A stretch of 64,000 nt of DNA from Arenicellales bacterium (GCA_951813075.1 OX638343.1:924149-988148), one strand, 5' to 3'. Shown: positions 38,272-48,130, counted from the first letter of the stretch. The notes: generated from the sequence alone by a model not told the origin. A program made the numbers and translations.

Positions 38272-39158
38272 ACGGCGTAACCATCAAGGACACCTTTGCT
38301 GAGGCTTTCCCTATCAAGGCCGCCAGGTTAATCGTCACGGCTCGTGACGAGAAGTGGGCGATGCACGCAGCAACCGCAGCAACTGGCTTTGCTACGTCGG
38401 TTATTGCATGCAAGATAGAAGCCGGAATTGAAAGGAATCTAACAGCTTCGGAAACACCAGATGGGCGATTTGGTGTTTCACTGTTGTTTTTTGCTGTGTC
38501 CGGTACTGAACTCGAAAATCAGCTTCAGAACAGGATCGGACAATGCATTCTTACATCACCGACCAGTGCAGTTTTTTCTGGCATTGATGAAGGGAAAGTC
38601 GTCGGAATTGGCAAGGCGATTCGCTACTTTGGCGATGGTTATCAAATTTCAAAAAAATTCGGCACACGTCGATATTGGCGCATTCCGGTAATGGATGGAG
38701 AGTTTGTCTGCGAAGACGTTACTCACCGAGTCGATGCAGTAGCGGGCGGCAATTTTTTAATAGTCGCCACAAATGTAGAGGCTGCGCTGTTTGCCGCTGA
38801 ACGTGCAGTTGCAGCAATTGCATCGCTGCCAGATGTGATCACACCATTTCCTGGTGGTGTTGTGCGGTCTGGTTCCAAAGTGGGGTCCAAGTACAAATTC
38901 ATGACAGCATCAACGAACGACGCCTACTGCCCTACTCTGCGCGGGCTTGTCGAGTCGGACTTGCCGAGTGAATCGCAGGCGGTTCTTGAAATAGTTATCG
39001 ACGGTTTGACGGAAGAAGCGGTTGCCAACGCAATGCGAGAAGGGATCTTAGCCGCTTGCACTCACGGTCGCAAGGAAGGTGTGATCGAAATTACGGCTTC
39101 GAATTTTGGAGGCAAACTAGGAAAGCATCATTTTCATTTGTACAAACTGTTGCCATGA
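38262..39158 (+). CDS. fhcD: Formylmethanofuran:H4MPT formyltransferase (subunit D)
   Basis: 298 residues. It transfers the formyl group from formyl-H4MPT to the methanofuran analogue. The N-terminal NGVTIKDTFAEAFP, RLIVTARDEKWAMHAATAATGFATSVIACK, GRFGVSLLFFAVS and FPGGVVRSGSKVGSKYKFM, and the C-terminal EGVIEITASNFGGKLGKHHF, are family landmarks. Length is normal. It overlaps fhcA (10 bases) and fhcC (4 bases). Confidence 0.93.
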   Translation: MELNGVTIKDTFAEAFPIKAARLIVTARDEKWAMHAATAATGFATSVIACKIEAGIERNLTASETPDGRFGVSLLFFAVSGTELENQLQNRIGQCILTSPTSAVFSGIDEGKVVGIGKAIRYFGDGYQISKKFGTRRYWRIPVMDGEFVCEDVTHRVDAVAGGNFLIVATNVEAALFAAERAVAAIASLPDVITPFPGGVVRSGSKVGSKYKFMTASTNDAYCPTLRGLVESDLPSESQAVLEIVIDGLTEEAVANAMREGILAACTHGRKEGVIEITASNFGGKLGKHHFHLYKLLP

Positions 39159-39973
39159 AACCGCTTACATTTACGCCGACAGCTGAAATAACCAAACCGG
39201 TCGATCTGACCGCACTGCGACCCGACAACCTCACTGGAATGAAGATTACTGACATCGAGCGGATCAAGATCCGCAACGGAAGCGCATCAGAATTGGTTGG
39301 TGATCTATTCGCAGTTTCCGGCGACAACCCCCGAGATATCGTGTTTGACGGTGCTCGTTCCTCTCTCGAATGCATCGGAAGTGGGATGAAGTACGGGTCC
39401 ATTCAAGTCATGGGTGATGCTGGAGCACTGACGGGTTGTCAGATGTCAGGAGGTGTCATCACGATAACGGGTGACGCCGGAAATTTTTGCGCGAATTCGA
39501 TGCGTGGCGGATTGATAAGAATTCGCGGAAGTTGTGGGGACTATTTGGCTTCCGGATTACCTGGAAGTAAATTCGCCATGAATAACGGTTGTGTAATCGT
39601 GAATGGAAATGCCGGCAAACGATTGGCTGATCGCATGCGACGGGGATTGATCATTGTCCACGGAGACGTCGGACCAGGCACTTGTTCGGCAATGATTGCC
39701 GGAACCGTAATGTTACTGGGAAATTCAGGCGGAAATCTAGGTGTTCACATGAAACGAGGATCAATAATCTGTTCAGAAAGTTGCGATTTGCCGGACGATA
39801 GATTTCTCGGACAACCGTTTGAAGGCAAAGGATTTCTGGCGCTGATCCAAAGATACTTGGAAGAGATCGGAGAACCATTAAATTTATGTGAAAAACTGGG
39901 GAGTCCTCGATATCGGTTCATTGGAGACCTGAGCCATGGTGGAATGGGTGAAGTCATTTCCTATCGTTTCTAA
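39155..39973 (+). CDS. fhcC: Formyltransferase/hydrolase complex subunit C
   Basis: 272 residues with the right-handed beta-helix made of repeated glycine turns seen in FwdC/GltB C-terminal domains: VMGDAGALTGCQMSGGVITITGDA, MRGGLIRIRGSCGDYLASG, MNNGCVIVNGNAGKRLADRM, RRGLIIVHGDVGPG. It is a structural subunit binding A and B. The start ATG overlaps the fhcD stop. Last gene of the plus-strand C1 operon. A frame begun at 39056 is rejected because it overlaps fhcD by about 100 bases. Confidence 0.92.
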   Translation: MKPLTFTPTAEITKPVDLTALRPDNLTGMKITDIERIKIRNGSASELVGDLFAVSGDNPRDIVFDGARSSLECIGSGMKYGSIQVMGDAGALTGCQMSGGVITITGDAGNFCANSMRGGLIRIRGSCGDYLASGLPGSKFAMNNGCVIVNGNAGKRLADRMRRGLIIVHGDVGPGTCSAMIAGTVMLLGNSGGNLGVHMKRGSIICSESCDLPDDRFLGQPFEGKGFLALIQRYLEEIGEPLNLCEKLGSPRYRFIGDLSHGGMGEVISYRF

Positions 39974-40104
39974 TCGCCGATTCTAACTGCTTATCTGAAA
40001 ATATTCTTGTCGATTGGTCGTCGGGCTGAACAATAGTTCGCCAAAATCAGGTTGCAGTATCGGCGCCGTTCTCAATCCAAAATCGAAATTGCAATTGATG
40101 ATGA

Positions 40105-40151
40105 TTGCATAATTCTTTTTGCATATAATTCTTGCATATTTAAAAATGCAA
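40105..40151 (+). promoter_or_regulatory. TTGCATA repeats upstream of the XRE regulator, candidate operator
   Basis: TTGCATAA (40105), TTGCATAT (40119) and TTGCATAT (40132) are spaced 14 and 13 bp apart. An inverted ATGCAA at 40146 completes the set. They end 20 bp before the GTG start. This arrangement suits autorepression by the XRE protein. Confidence 0.55.
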
Positions 40152-40170
40152 TCTAAATGGAATTGAAATC

Positions 40171-41256
40171 GTGAGTTCACAATTGATTAGCAAGAGAATT
40201 AAAGCATTGCGTATTGAACGCAATCTCACTCAGGGTGATCTGGCACGAATTCTCGGATTCAATGACCGACAGACAATTTCGGCCATTGAAACTGGAAGCC
40301 GACGCGTGACAGCAGATGAGTTGATAAATTTAGCCGAAAAGCTGAGCGTTCCTATGGAATATTTTATCGATCCATTCATGCTTGCCGGTGAAGGCCAATT
40401 CTCATGGCGCCACACCTATATGAAATCAACACAACTTCAAGCTTATGAACGAGATGCAAGTCGACTGATCGCTACATTCCGGACTCTCGCACCGCAAGTT
40501 CAGCACAAACTACCACTATTTCGTTTTGAACTTCCACTCCACCGAAACTCAAGTTATGAAGAAGCCGCAATCGCTGGCGAAAGGTTTGCCGAATATTTTG
40601 AACTTGGTGAGGTGCCCGCGAAGCGCCTCATGCAAGTTATGGAAAATAAACTTGGCGTTCTGATTCTTCTGGTGGACTTGGGGACATTTGTTTCAGGTGT
40701 GGTATGTCGACTTCCAGAGTTGGATTCCGTACTAATCAATCGTCATGAAGTTTCAGGCCGGCGTAATTTCACTCTCGCCCATGAACTCTTTCACATTCTG
40801 ACATGGAATATGTTGCCTCCCAATGTTAGAAATAAACGTGTTGAACAACTCTCAGACAATTTTGCGGGGGCAATGTTGATGCCTGAAGCATCTCTCGCGA
40901 GGTTTGGGAATTGGTCTGAACTTGCTGGCCAATCGTTGATTCGGCGATTGAACGAGGTAGCAAACGAAATGCACGTCACAGCGATAGCGCTCAAGTGGCG
41001 TCTGGCTTCGCTCGGTAAAATCAGTTTTAAGATAGCACAGGAGCTACCCGATGAGGCGCTACGAAATAACGGGCGCCGTCGCTCTCTGAATGATCCGGCT
41101 CCTCTATTCTCTAAAAGATTTTTGGAAGTGATTGCGCTCGCACTCGAAATGGGCATCATCTCGCTAAGACGCATTGCGACAACGCTCGAACTGAGCATTG
41201 ATGATCTGGAAAATGCGTTCGCGGAGCATGACATCGTAAACCCCTCACCTCTTTAG
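40171..41256 (+). CDS. XRE helix-turn-helix protein with ImmA/IrrE metallopeptidase domain
   Basis: 361 residues from GTG 40171 (GGA 9 bases upstream). An N-terminal HTH_3 domain spans residues 5-60 (RIKALRIERNLTQGDLARIL then GFNDRQTISAIETGSRRVT). A COG2856-type zinc peptidase domain carries AHELFHIL (His204, Glu205, His208) followed by EQLSDNFAGAMLMP. A helical tail ends the protein. Such proteins act as antitoxins or stress-activated repressors, cleaving a partner. The next gene starts 6 bp downstream and encodes a PIN-domain protein, suggesting a type II-like toxin-antitoxin unit. Confidence 0.9.
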   Translation: MSSQLISKRIKALRIERNLTQGDLARILGFNDRQTISAIETGSRRVTADELINLAEKLSVPMEYFIDPFMLAGEGQFSWRHTYMKSTQLQAYERDASRLIATFRTLAPQVQHKLPLFRFELPLHRNSSYEEAAIAGERFAEYFELGEVPAKRLMQVMENKLGVLILLVDLGTFVSGVVCRLPELDSVLINRHEVSGRRNFTLAHELFHILTWNMLPPNVRNKRVEQLSDNFAGAMLMPEASLARFGNWSELAGQSLIRRLNEVANEMHVTAIALKWRLASLGKISFKIAQELPDEALRNNGRRRSLNDPAPLFSKRFLEVIALALEMGIISLRRIATTLELSIDDLENAFAEHDIVNPSPL

Positions 41257-41262
41257 ACTGAA

Positions 41263-41775
41263 GTGATTAGACACTCCGGCCCGGTATTGGTGGATACAAA
41301 TATCATAATTGAGGCATATCGAACAGGAAGTTGGCGATCACTGACTAGCCAATATAAAGTTGAAACTGTAGAAGACTGCGTGATTGAAACGCAGACGGGA
41401 TTCCAGAAACGCAATCCGGAACAATTAATCGATGATCGTGAGTTAAGACAGAGTTTGAGTGCTGCCCACACGGTGAGCAATGCTCAACAAGTGGACCTAG
41501 AAATGCGCATCGCCCCAATCAAGTTGGACAAAGGCGAACTTTCGCTCTGGGCACATGCATTAAGCCGAGATGACAACTGGGTTTTGTGTGGGCCGGATCG
41601 AGCCTCCCTGCGTTGCGGTGTTAAATTGAAATTGTTTGAGCGACTTGTGTCGTTGGAAGAGTTGCTCATTAATATCGGTTATCGGCCGAAAACTACCCTA
41701 CGCGACGCTTATACGAGAACGTGGCATAAAAACGCAATCAATGATTACTTTTTCGTGGAATTTTGGGGAAATTGA
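41263..41775 (+). CDS. PIN-domain protein, probable toxin (VapC-like)
   Basis: 170 residues from GTG 41263. The N-terminal GPVLVDTNIIIEAYRTG is a PIN motif with Asp11 and a nearby Glu. LDKGELSLWAHAL and WVLCGPDRASLRCGV supply the later acidic residues of the four-carboxylate RNase site. It is paired with the upstream XRE/ImmA gene. I see no strong ribosome-binding site, and translation may be coupled. Family members cut RNA in toxin-antitoxin modules. That role is inferred from fold and context, and no activity is shown. It is longer than a minimal VapC (about 130 residues). Confidence 0.8.
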   Translation: MIRHSGPVLVDTNIIIEAYRTGSWRSLTSQYKVETVEDCVIETQTGFQKRNPEQLIDDRELRQSLSAAHTVSNAQQVDLEMRIAPIKLDKGELSLWAHALSRDDNWVLCGPDRASLRCGVKLKLFERLVSLEELLINIGYRPKTTLRDAYTRTWHKNAINDYFFVEFWGN

Positions 41776-42113
41776 CGGCAGAAATGATGCTGGGTATAGT
41801 TGTCTAATTGCGGTTCACTACTTGCAAGATAAAGAGCAACTCACACACATTTGAAACCTTCTAATGCAATATACCTGTCTGCAAATGTCTTAGCTTTAAC
41901 CGCGAGAATAGTGAGTTATTGCATGGGATTTTATTAGGCCTGGGCCTCAATTTCATTACGCACAGGCTAATTTGACAGCTATATGCTTGACGTGGTGCTA
42001 AAATTGCTCGAAATTCGAGTCCCGCGGCTTGGTGCGAAATTTATTCAGTCGAGCCCACCTAGTCCACTACCGATCTCGATCACATCGCCGATCAACAAAA
42101 CAATTTAATCTTG
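41776..42113. other. Intergenic region upstream of ilvE
   Basis: 338 bp without a credible gene. It contains TTGACAGCTATATGCTTGACG around 41972-41992 and TAAAAT downstream, a possible ilvE promoter with imperfect spacing. No T-box, leader peptide rich in branched-chain codons or riboswitch is apparent. Confidence 0.35.
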
Positions 42114-43175
42114 ATGGAAATTCGCAAAGTCAAGCAGAGTCGAATCAACCAAGTTGATTTCAATAACATCCAGTTCGGTTCTCTTTTCAGCGACCATATG
42201 TTCGCGATGGAGTATATCGATGGTGAGTGGCAAAACCATCGAATCGAACCCTTTGGAATGATTGAAGTCAACCCGGTCTCGGCTTCGTTGCACTATGGAC
42301 AGGCGATCTTTGAGGGGATGAAGGCTTACCGGGGCATAGATGGTGAAATCAGAATATTCAGACCCGAAATGAATCATCGTCGCTTGAGTGCTTCCTGCGA
42401 ACGAATGTGCATGCCTCTCGTCGATGAGGATACATTCATCAACTCCATCAAAGAACTCATTCGCCTGGATCACCAATGGGTACCGCCTGGTGAAAAACAG
42501 GCGCTGTATATTCGTCCGATAATGTTTGCAGATGAGCCACAGTTGGACGTAAGGCCAGCAGACCGATACCGTTACCTTGTCATTCTCTCTCCAGTTAGTG
42601 GGTATTTCGGCGGAGATTTCCCAGCGGTGTCGCTCAAAGCCGAGGAAAAGTACACGCGTGCGATTCAGGGCGGAACCGGATTCGCGAAAGCCGGAGGCAA
42701 CTACGCTGCGACATTTCTCGCATCAAAAGAAGGTCGAGAAAACGGATATGCTCAGATTCTATGGCTCGATGGTGTTGAGCACAAATATATCGAAGAAGTC
42801 GGCCAGATGAACATCTGTTTCTATTTGAATAACAAACTGGTAACCCCGGAACTGCGAGGTACGATTCTGCCGGGCGTGACGCGAGATAGTGTGTTGCGAT
42901 TGGTCAGCGACATGGGCATCAAATGCGAGCAAAGACTAGTCGATATTGATGAGATTATCGAGGGAGTCCGACTCAATACGCTTCACGAAGCATTCGGATG
43001 CGGGACTGCAGCGGTCATCACCTCGGTCGGTAGTATCGGCTATCGAGGAACACTCCATGAAATCAACAACGGCCAATCAGGTCAACTGAGTCGTGACCTT
43101 TACAGCTCGATCGTCGGAATTCAGCGCGGAGAAGTCAAAGATAGTTACGGCTGGACTCAGGTGATACCGGTTTGA
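42114..43175 (+). CDS. ilvE: Branched-chain amino acid aminotransferase
   Basis: 353 residues (ATG 42114; TTG 42111 less likely) of the larger BCAT class. It is a PLP enzyme that transfers the amino group of Leu, Ile and Val to 2-oxoglutarate. SASLHYGQAIFEGMKAYRG, GGTGFAKAGGNYAATFLA with the PLP-binding Lys, EEVGQMNICFY and ELRGTILPGVTRDSVL are landmarks. It could supply 2-ketoisocaproate that becomes isovaleryl-CoA for the liu operon upstream in the window, although the ketoacid dehydrogenase is not seen here. Confidence 0.92.
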   Translation: MEIRKVKQSRINQVDFNNIQFGSLFSDHMFAMEYIDGEWQNHRIEPFGMIEVNPVSASLHYGQAIFEGMKAYRGIDGEIRIFRPEMNHRRLSASCERMCMPLVDEDTFINSIKELIRLDHQWVPPGEKQALYIRPIMFADEPQLDVRPADRYRYLVILSPVSGYFGGDFPAVSLKAEEKYTRAIQGGTGFAKAGGNYAATFLASKEGRENGYAQILWLDGVEHKYIEEVGQMNICFYLNNKLVTPELRGTILPGVTRDSVLRLVSDMGIKCEQRLVDIDEIIEGVRLNTLHEAFGCGTAAVITSVGSIGYRGTLHEINNGQSGQLSRDLYSSIVGIQRGEVKDSYGWTQVIPV

Positions 43176-43221
43176 CCGGCACAAATTGGATTTGCTTGAA
43201 GATCAATAACGATGCAGTTTA

Positions 43222-44016
43222 CTATTCACAAACAACACCGTCGCCATCACGATCATTCATGAATCGATAAGCTGGGTGTCCCACTGAAACAGGCGCAATT
43301 CCGTGCCTTCTGGCTTCTTTGCAGGTTATCCTTCCATTTCGGTTGTCGTCCCACCTCGCTAATGCGTCATCAATTTCGACCGCGCTGGCAGAGGAATTCG
43401 ATGACTGTGTGGAGGATTCTATGGACCGGCATGCACCCACGATCAATTTAGTCGAATCACAGTTGGAAAGAATATCTTCCAATGCCACAGCTTCCCTTCT
43501 GTCGACTGTGAGGTTGTATTTTCGCTTGACTGCAACAACCCTTGCCGCGAACCAGCACTGATTCAATTCTGGCACCCAATCTGCAGCATCCTTCGCTCTT
43601 TTTAGCGTTCGATTGACTTGTGGACTCGCCAGAGTGAGGTTAAGCAGGTCCGCAGCGAACCGTGACTTTATCGCTCTACTAGCTGAACACATCCCACTAT
43701 CATGTGCTTCCGAACGGGCAACGATATGTTCAATATCTGTTTGCCGACGGTTTGAAAAACAAGACCCGGTATAGGGACCGTAGATCTTACCTATTGATTG
43801 AATTATTTTTTGTTCGACTGATTGTGAATAGTGATAATCCTTTGAATTGTAGGGGGTACATCTAAACTCTGGAGCGACAATCAATCCCCGCCAAGATTCC
43901 GCCTTGACATCCGCAACTAAAAACAGCATCAGCGCACACGAGGCTATGCCCAATACATATAGAATTCGAATCTGTCTCACGAACTTATTGGATTTCTTTT
44001 TATTGAAGCAATACAC
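43222..44016 (-). CDS. Secreted HNH/DUF1524-like nuclease with excalibur domain
   Basis: 264 residues. A signal peptide or anchor lies at residues 18-39 (YVLGIASCALMLFLVADVKA). The nuclease core is DIEHIVARSEAHDSG ... FAADLLNLTLASPQVNRTLK ... DAADWVPE, as in GmrSD_C/DUF1524 and related secreted endonucleases. A Ser-rich linker is followed by an excalibur-type calcium-binding end: WDDNRNGRITCKEAR and FMNDRDGDGVVCE. Cysteines are numerous and could pair in the periplasm or outside. Possible roles are nutrient DNA degradation or defence; none is proven. Confidence 0.82.
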   Translation of the reverse strand: MYCFNKKKSNKFVRQIRILYVLGIASCALMLFLVADVKAESWRGLIVAPEFRCTPYNSKDYHYSQSVEQKIIQSIGKIYGPYTGSCFSNRRQTDIEHIVARSEAHDSGMCSASRAIKSRFAADLLNLTLASPQVNRTLKRAKDAADWVPELNQCWFAARVVAVKRKYNLTVDRREAVALEDILSNCDSTKLIVGACRSIESSTQSSNSSASAVEIDDALARWDDNRNGRITCKEARRHGIAPVSVGHPAYRFMNDRDGDGVVCE

Positions 44017-44125
44017 TACTTGAATTTTCTGTTAATTTGTATTCAGTGAATAGCGTTGGATGGGAATTGACAGAAAATGATTTCTTCATTCAAAATATTA
44101 CTCGGAGTTGAGAAATAGTTTACAG

Positions 44126-44640
44126 TTATCGCACTCTCAGATGATTCACCTCACACCTGTTACGCCAGAACCTCATGGCGGTTGTCGGCTCGGTAGCCGC
44201 TTCAACCAATTCAGATGAAATATTACGGCGAATGCAATACAAGTTCAGGATATGGTCAAGATTCAAGGCGCTGAGGCCCCGCTGGGAATTTGCCGAATGG
44301 GAACTGACTCTAAAACTTCTGTAGTTGATTCGATTGGACGCAGCCGCACTCACGGAAACCTGTTCATCATAAGAGTAAACGCAAATTCTGATATCGTCCA
44401 CAGTAAATCCAACCCTTACGATTGTCTCGTAAACTCTTTGCATCACCCTTTAAAATTTTGCTTGAGTCGACTGAATCCAGCGAAGCACGATTCCAAACAG
44501 ATTTTGTTGTTTTCTGCCAATATCCTCTACGCTAATTTCTACCGGTCGAAACCACATTTTGCCACGATTCTGATTACAACAGGATATCTCAATTTTCACT
44601 GGTTTGGAATTGGTTTCGTGGTTAAACTACTTGCATCCGT
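44126..44640 (-). other. Possible unrecognised coding region with one internal stop
   Basis: On the minus strand a single frame runs from about 44640 to 44126 with only one stop (TAA at 44450-44452). The upstream piece reads MWFRPVEISVEDIGRKQQNL. The downstream piece begins VMQRVYETIVRVGFTVDDIR just after AAAGG and ends RCEVNHLRVR. I recognise no family. It could be two small genes, a pseudogene with a nonsense codon, or chance. The rest of the 44017-44740 gap shows nothing. Confidence 0.3.
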
Positions 44641-44740
44641 AATATATAATTTGATGAAAATAGATAGTCATATTGCAAGTTTCGCATAACGATTTCACAT
44701 TCATCCAATTTAGACATGGAACCAAAAACCGGGGCTGCAA

Positions 44741-45055
44741 ATGAGTGACATGATTCCGATAAAGGAAATCAGTCATGTACAGGACGCCAAACCCAAGCTT
44801 AAAAAACCGCGTCTTTACAAAGTGGTTATTCTAAATGATGACTACACGCCGATGGAATTTGTAGTATATGTTCTGCAGAGTTTCTTTAGCATGGAAGAAG
44901 ATTTGGCAGTAACAATTATGCTCAATATCCACAACAATGGACGTGGCATCTGTGGTGTATTTACACGAGAGGTTGCGGAGATAAAGGTTCGCGATGTGCT
45001 TGAATGTGCTCGTCGATACCAGCATCCCCTGCAATGTACGATGGAACCGGAATAA
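44741..45055 (+). CDS. clpS: ClpS adaptor protein
   Basis: 104 residues. ClpS brings N-degron substrates to Clp[22 protein letters not shown] forms the substrate pocket, and [20 protein letters not shown] is the family motif. The ATG precedes [10 protein letters not shown], a flexible N-terminal tail. The stop codon is directly followed by the clpA ATG, so the pair is a coupled operon as in most gammaproteobacteria. Confidence 0.93.
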   Translation: MSDMIPIKEISHVQDAKPKLKKPRLYKVVILNDDYTPMEFVVYVLQSFFSMEEDLAVTIMLNIHNNGRGICGVFTREVAEIKVRDVLECARRYQHPLQCTMEPE

Positions 45056-47314
45056 ATGTTCTCGGACGACCTTGAAAATTCCCTGAATATAGCGCTCTCC
45101 CTCGCGAGTCAGAGCAATCACGAATTCGTTACAGTCGAACATCTTTTGCTGTCTATTATCCGAGACGACACAGTAAAGGAAATTCTAAAGGCTTGCGGTG
45201 CCAACCTGGACGAGTTACGCACTGACCTTGAAAATTTCGTAGAAAACAATATTCCCAAGGTTGAAGAAGCGGAGAATCACGAACCCAGAGCAACGCATGG
45301 TTTTAAACGTGTATTCCAGCGCGCGATGATTCACGTGCAAAGCGCTGGCCACAAGGAAGTGAGCTGCAAGAATGTATTGATCGCGATTTACGGGGAAAAC
45401 GAATCCCACGCAGTCTTCTTCCTGCACTCACAGGAAGTCCACCGTTACGATGTCGTCCGCTATGTATCGCATGGAATCAGCAAGTCTAACCTGGACAATG
45501 ACGAAGACCCGTTGAGCCAGGAATTTGCAGATTCCGAAGAGTCAAAACGTAACCCTCTTTCGCTGTTCACTCGTAATCTGAACAACGCGGCGCTGAACGG
45601 AAAGATCGATCCTCTGATCGGACGTGTAACGGAAATCGAACGTACGGTTCAAATACTCTGTCGTCGTAGAAAGAACAATCCGCTGCTGGTGGGTGATGCA
45701 GGTGTTGGTAAGACAGCGATCGCGGAAGGATTGGCTAAAAGAATAGTTGAGGGCGAAATCCCAAGTGTTCTTGAAGACTGCACAATCTATACCCTTGACA
45801 TGGGGTCTTTATTGGCAGGGACCAAGTATCGCGGTGATTTTGAGCAAAGATTAAAATCTGTCATCAAGGAGTTGCACAAGAATTCCGGATCAATATTATT
45901 CATCGACGAAATTCACACGGTGATAGGAGCTGGAGCAGCCTCAGGGGGCACAATGGATGCCTCGAATATTCTCAAGCCCCTCTTGGTATCCGGCGAACTT
46001 CGATGCATGGGCTCGACAACCTATCAGGAATACCGGGGGATTTTTGAGAAAGATCGAGCACTGTCAAGACGATTTCAAAAGATCGACGTCAATGAACCGA
46101 CCACCGAAGAGACGGTCAAGATACTGCGGGGATTGAAAAAACAGTTCGAAAAATATCATAACGTAAGATTTACCAATCCAGCAATCCGCGCAGCAGCAGA
46201 ACTCGCGCAACGATATATCACAGATCGTAAACTTCCTGACAAGGCAATCGATGTCATCGACGAAGCCGGTGCCCGCGCCCGTCTGCTGCCTCCATCGAAA
46301 CGAAAAAATTCAATTGGCGTAAAAGAGATAGAAAGAATCGTGTCAAGTATCGCTCGCGTTCCACCCAGATCGGTGTCAACCAATGATGTGAAATCTCTGA
46401 AAAATATCGAACGTGATCTGAAACTTGTCGTCTTTGGTCAGGACGAGGCAATTGATGCCTTGACCAGCGCAATTAAACTTTCCCGATCTGGATTGAGCGA
46501 CCCGAATCGCCCGATCTCTTCTTTCCTGTTCAGCGGACCAACCGGGGTGGGCAAAACCGAGGTGACGCGTCAACTCGCCCTTGCGATGGGAATCGAGTTG
46601 ATTCGCTATGACATGTCAGAATATATGGAAAGACATACGGTATCCCGGCTTGTTGGCGCACCACCCGGATACGTTGGATTCGACCAGGGAGGGCTTCTCA
46701 CGGAAGCGATCAACAAAACACCGCATGCCGTTTTGCTGTTGGATGAAATCGAAAAAGCTCATCCAGATGTATTCAACATCCTATTGCAGGTGATGGACTA
46801 CGGGACACTCACCGACAACAACGGACGAAAGTCGGATTTCAGGAATGTGATCATTGTCATGACGACCAACGCCGGAGCTGCCGAGATCTCCCGCTCGTCA
46901 TTGGGATTCCGAACGCAAGACCATTCGCATGACGACGTAGAAGTCATCAAACGTCTGTTTACTCCGGAATTTCGAAACCGGCTTGATTCAATTATTCGTT
47001 TCAACTCACTGGACAAAAAAACCATTTTGCTTGTCGTAGATAAATTTCTGATGGAGTTGGAGGAGCAGCTTAAAGAAAAGAATGTCTCACTGCATATCGA
47101 CGACAAAGCCAGACAATGGTTGGGGGAAAACGGATTTGACACTGCAATGGGTGCCCGACCCATGGCTCGGTTAATTCAGGAAAAGATCAAGAAACCACTG
47201 GCAAACGAATTGCTGTTCGGAGCCCTATCCAGTGGAGGAGATTTGTTTGTATCCGTCAAACGCGGTCAATTGAACTTGCAGTTCGACCGAGTGGGAGAAA
47301 GCACAGTCTCCTAA
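45056..47314 (+). CDS. clpA: ClpA ATP-dependent protease ATPase subunit
   Basis: 752 residues, the usual ClpA length. An N-domain with two Clp_N repeats (residues 1-140) is followed by AAA+ D1 with Walker [12 protein letters not shown] and Walker [14 protein letters not shown]2 has [14 protein letters not shown] and [15 protein letters not shown]. The ClpP-docking loop is SLGF near residue 615. A sensor-2 GARPMAR lies near the C-terminus. It unfolds proteins and feeds ClpP; clpP itself is not in the window. Confidence 0.94.
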   Translation: MFSDDLENSLNIALSLASQSNHEFVTVEHLLLSIIRDDTVKEILKACGANLDELRTDLENFVENNIPKVEEAENHEPRATHGFKRVFQRAMIHVQSAGHKEVSCKNVLIAIYGENESHAVFFLHSQEVHRYDVVRYVSHGISKSNLDNDEDPLSQEFADSEESKRNPLSLFTRNLNNAALNGKIDPLIGRVTEIERTVQILCRRRKNNPLLVGDAGVGKTAIAEGLAKRIVEGEIPSVLEDCTIYTLDMGSLLAGTKYRGDFEQRLKSVIKELHKNSGSILFIDEIHTVIGAGAASGGTMDASNILKPLLVSGELRCMGSTTYQEYRGIFEKDRALSRRFQKIDVNEPTTEETVKILRGLKKQFEKYHNVRFTNPAIRAAAELAQRYITDRKLPDKAIDVIDEAGARARLLPPSKRKNSIGVKEIERIVSSIARVPPRSVSTNDVKSLKNIERDLKLVVFGQDEAIDALTSAIKLSRSGLSDPNRPISSFLFSGPTGVGKTEVTRQLALAMGIELIRYDMSEYMERHTVSRLVGAPPGYVGFDQGGLLTEAINKTPHAVLLLDEIEKAHPDVFNILLQVMDYGTLTDNNGRKSDFRNVIIVMTTNAGAAEISRSSLGFRTQDHSHDDVEVIKRLFTPEFRNRLDSIIRFNSLDKKTILLVVDKFLMELEEQLKEKNVSLHIDDKARQWLGENGFDTAMGARPMARLIQEKIKKPLANELLFGALSSGGDLFVSVKRGQLNLQFDRVGESTVS

Positions 47315-47653
47315 CATCAAGTCAGTCCGCAAAGACTGATGCATATTTCAGAAATCTGACCCGATAGGTACCGGTAACGGATGTCAGTTTACCATTTTAT
47401 AGAAAAGTCCAATTAGGTGGTAAGATTGCGTACGAACTTTCGCAGAAGTACGCAGTTTAAAATTAATTCAACTCGATATGAACTTTTAAACTAGAAATTT
47501 TGCGCCAATCAATTGTTCCCCTAAAACTGTAATATACTGTTGTCGATCGCTATATTTGAGAGTATTATTGGCGGTCAATTTATTATTCGGAAGATGGGAT
47601 GGAAAGGGGTTCCAGATTAGTTCCATTAAACACCACTAAAGGAGGTGACTGGT
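47315..47653. other. Intergenic region between clpA and the stress-protein gene
   Basis: 339 bp. A short hairpin TCAGTC / GACTGA (47322-47339) follows clpA without a T-run. The rest is AT-rich and likely holds the promoter of the universal stress protein gene. A strong AGGAGG lies at 47640-47645. Confidence 0.45.
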
Positions 47654-48088
47654 ATGTCAAAATTGATCATGGTCGGTGTGGACGGCAGTGAACCGGGAGT
47701 TCGAGCGGCCGAGTTAGCCGCTGAAGAAGCAAATGCAAACGGAGCGAAATTATCTATTGTTTATGTTATTGAGTGGTCGCCATATAGTTTCAATACACCG
47801 GAAGAAAATGAGCAGAGGCACAAAAGACGAGAAGAAGAGATTGATGCCGCTAACACAATGATACTTAAACCATTGGTCGAAAAATTGAGCACTACTGGAA
47901 TTGAGGTAGAAGGATTGGTTTTTCACGGACATCCCGCCAAAACACTCAACAGCGTCGCAAACGAAAATCACGCTTCCCGAATTTTTATCGGTCGAACGGG
48001 TGGTTCGGGAATATCACAACTCCTATTTGGAAGTGTTGCGGGCAATCTCGTTCAAACGGCAAAGGTTCCTGTAACCGTTGTTCCCTGA
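47654..48088 (+). CDS. Universal stress protein (UspA family)
   Basis: 144 residues from the ATG at 47654, preceded by AGGAGG at 8 bases. LIMVGVDGSEPGVRAAELAAEEA is the N-terminal strand and Asp. GRTGGSGISQLLFGSVAGNLVQ supplies the ATP-binding G-2x-G-9x-G(S) motif, and PVTVVP ends the protein. The nucleotide-binding type is likely. It lies 42 bp upstream of a sodium:amino-acid symporter and is probably co-transcribed. Usp genes beside transporters often modulate them, which here is only inference. Confidence 0.9.
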   Translation: MSKLIMVGVDGSEPGVRAAELAAEEANANGAKLSIVYVIEWSPYSFNTPEENEQRHKRREEEIDAANTMILKPLVEKLSTTGIEVEGLVFHGHPAKTLNSVANENHASRIFIGRTGGSGISQLLFGSVAGNLVQTAKVPVTVVP

Positions 48089-48130
48089 GCTAACGAAAAT
48101 CAGTAGACAAAAAAATATAGGGAAATATAG

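Noticed and set aside
40171-41775. Prophage or integrative element around the XRE/PIN genes
   Set aside because: No integrase, phage genes, att repeats or tRNA border are visible, and flanks are ordinary chromosomal genes.
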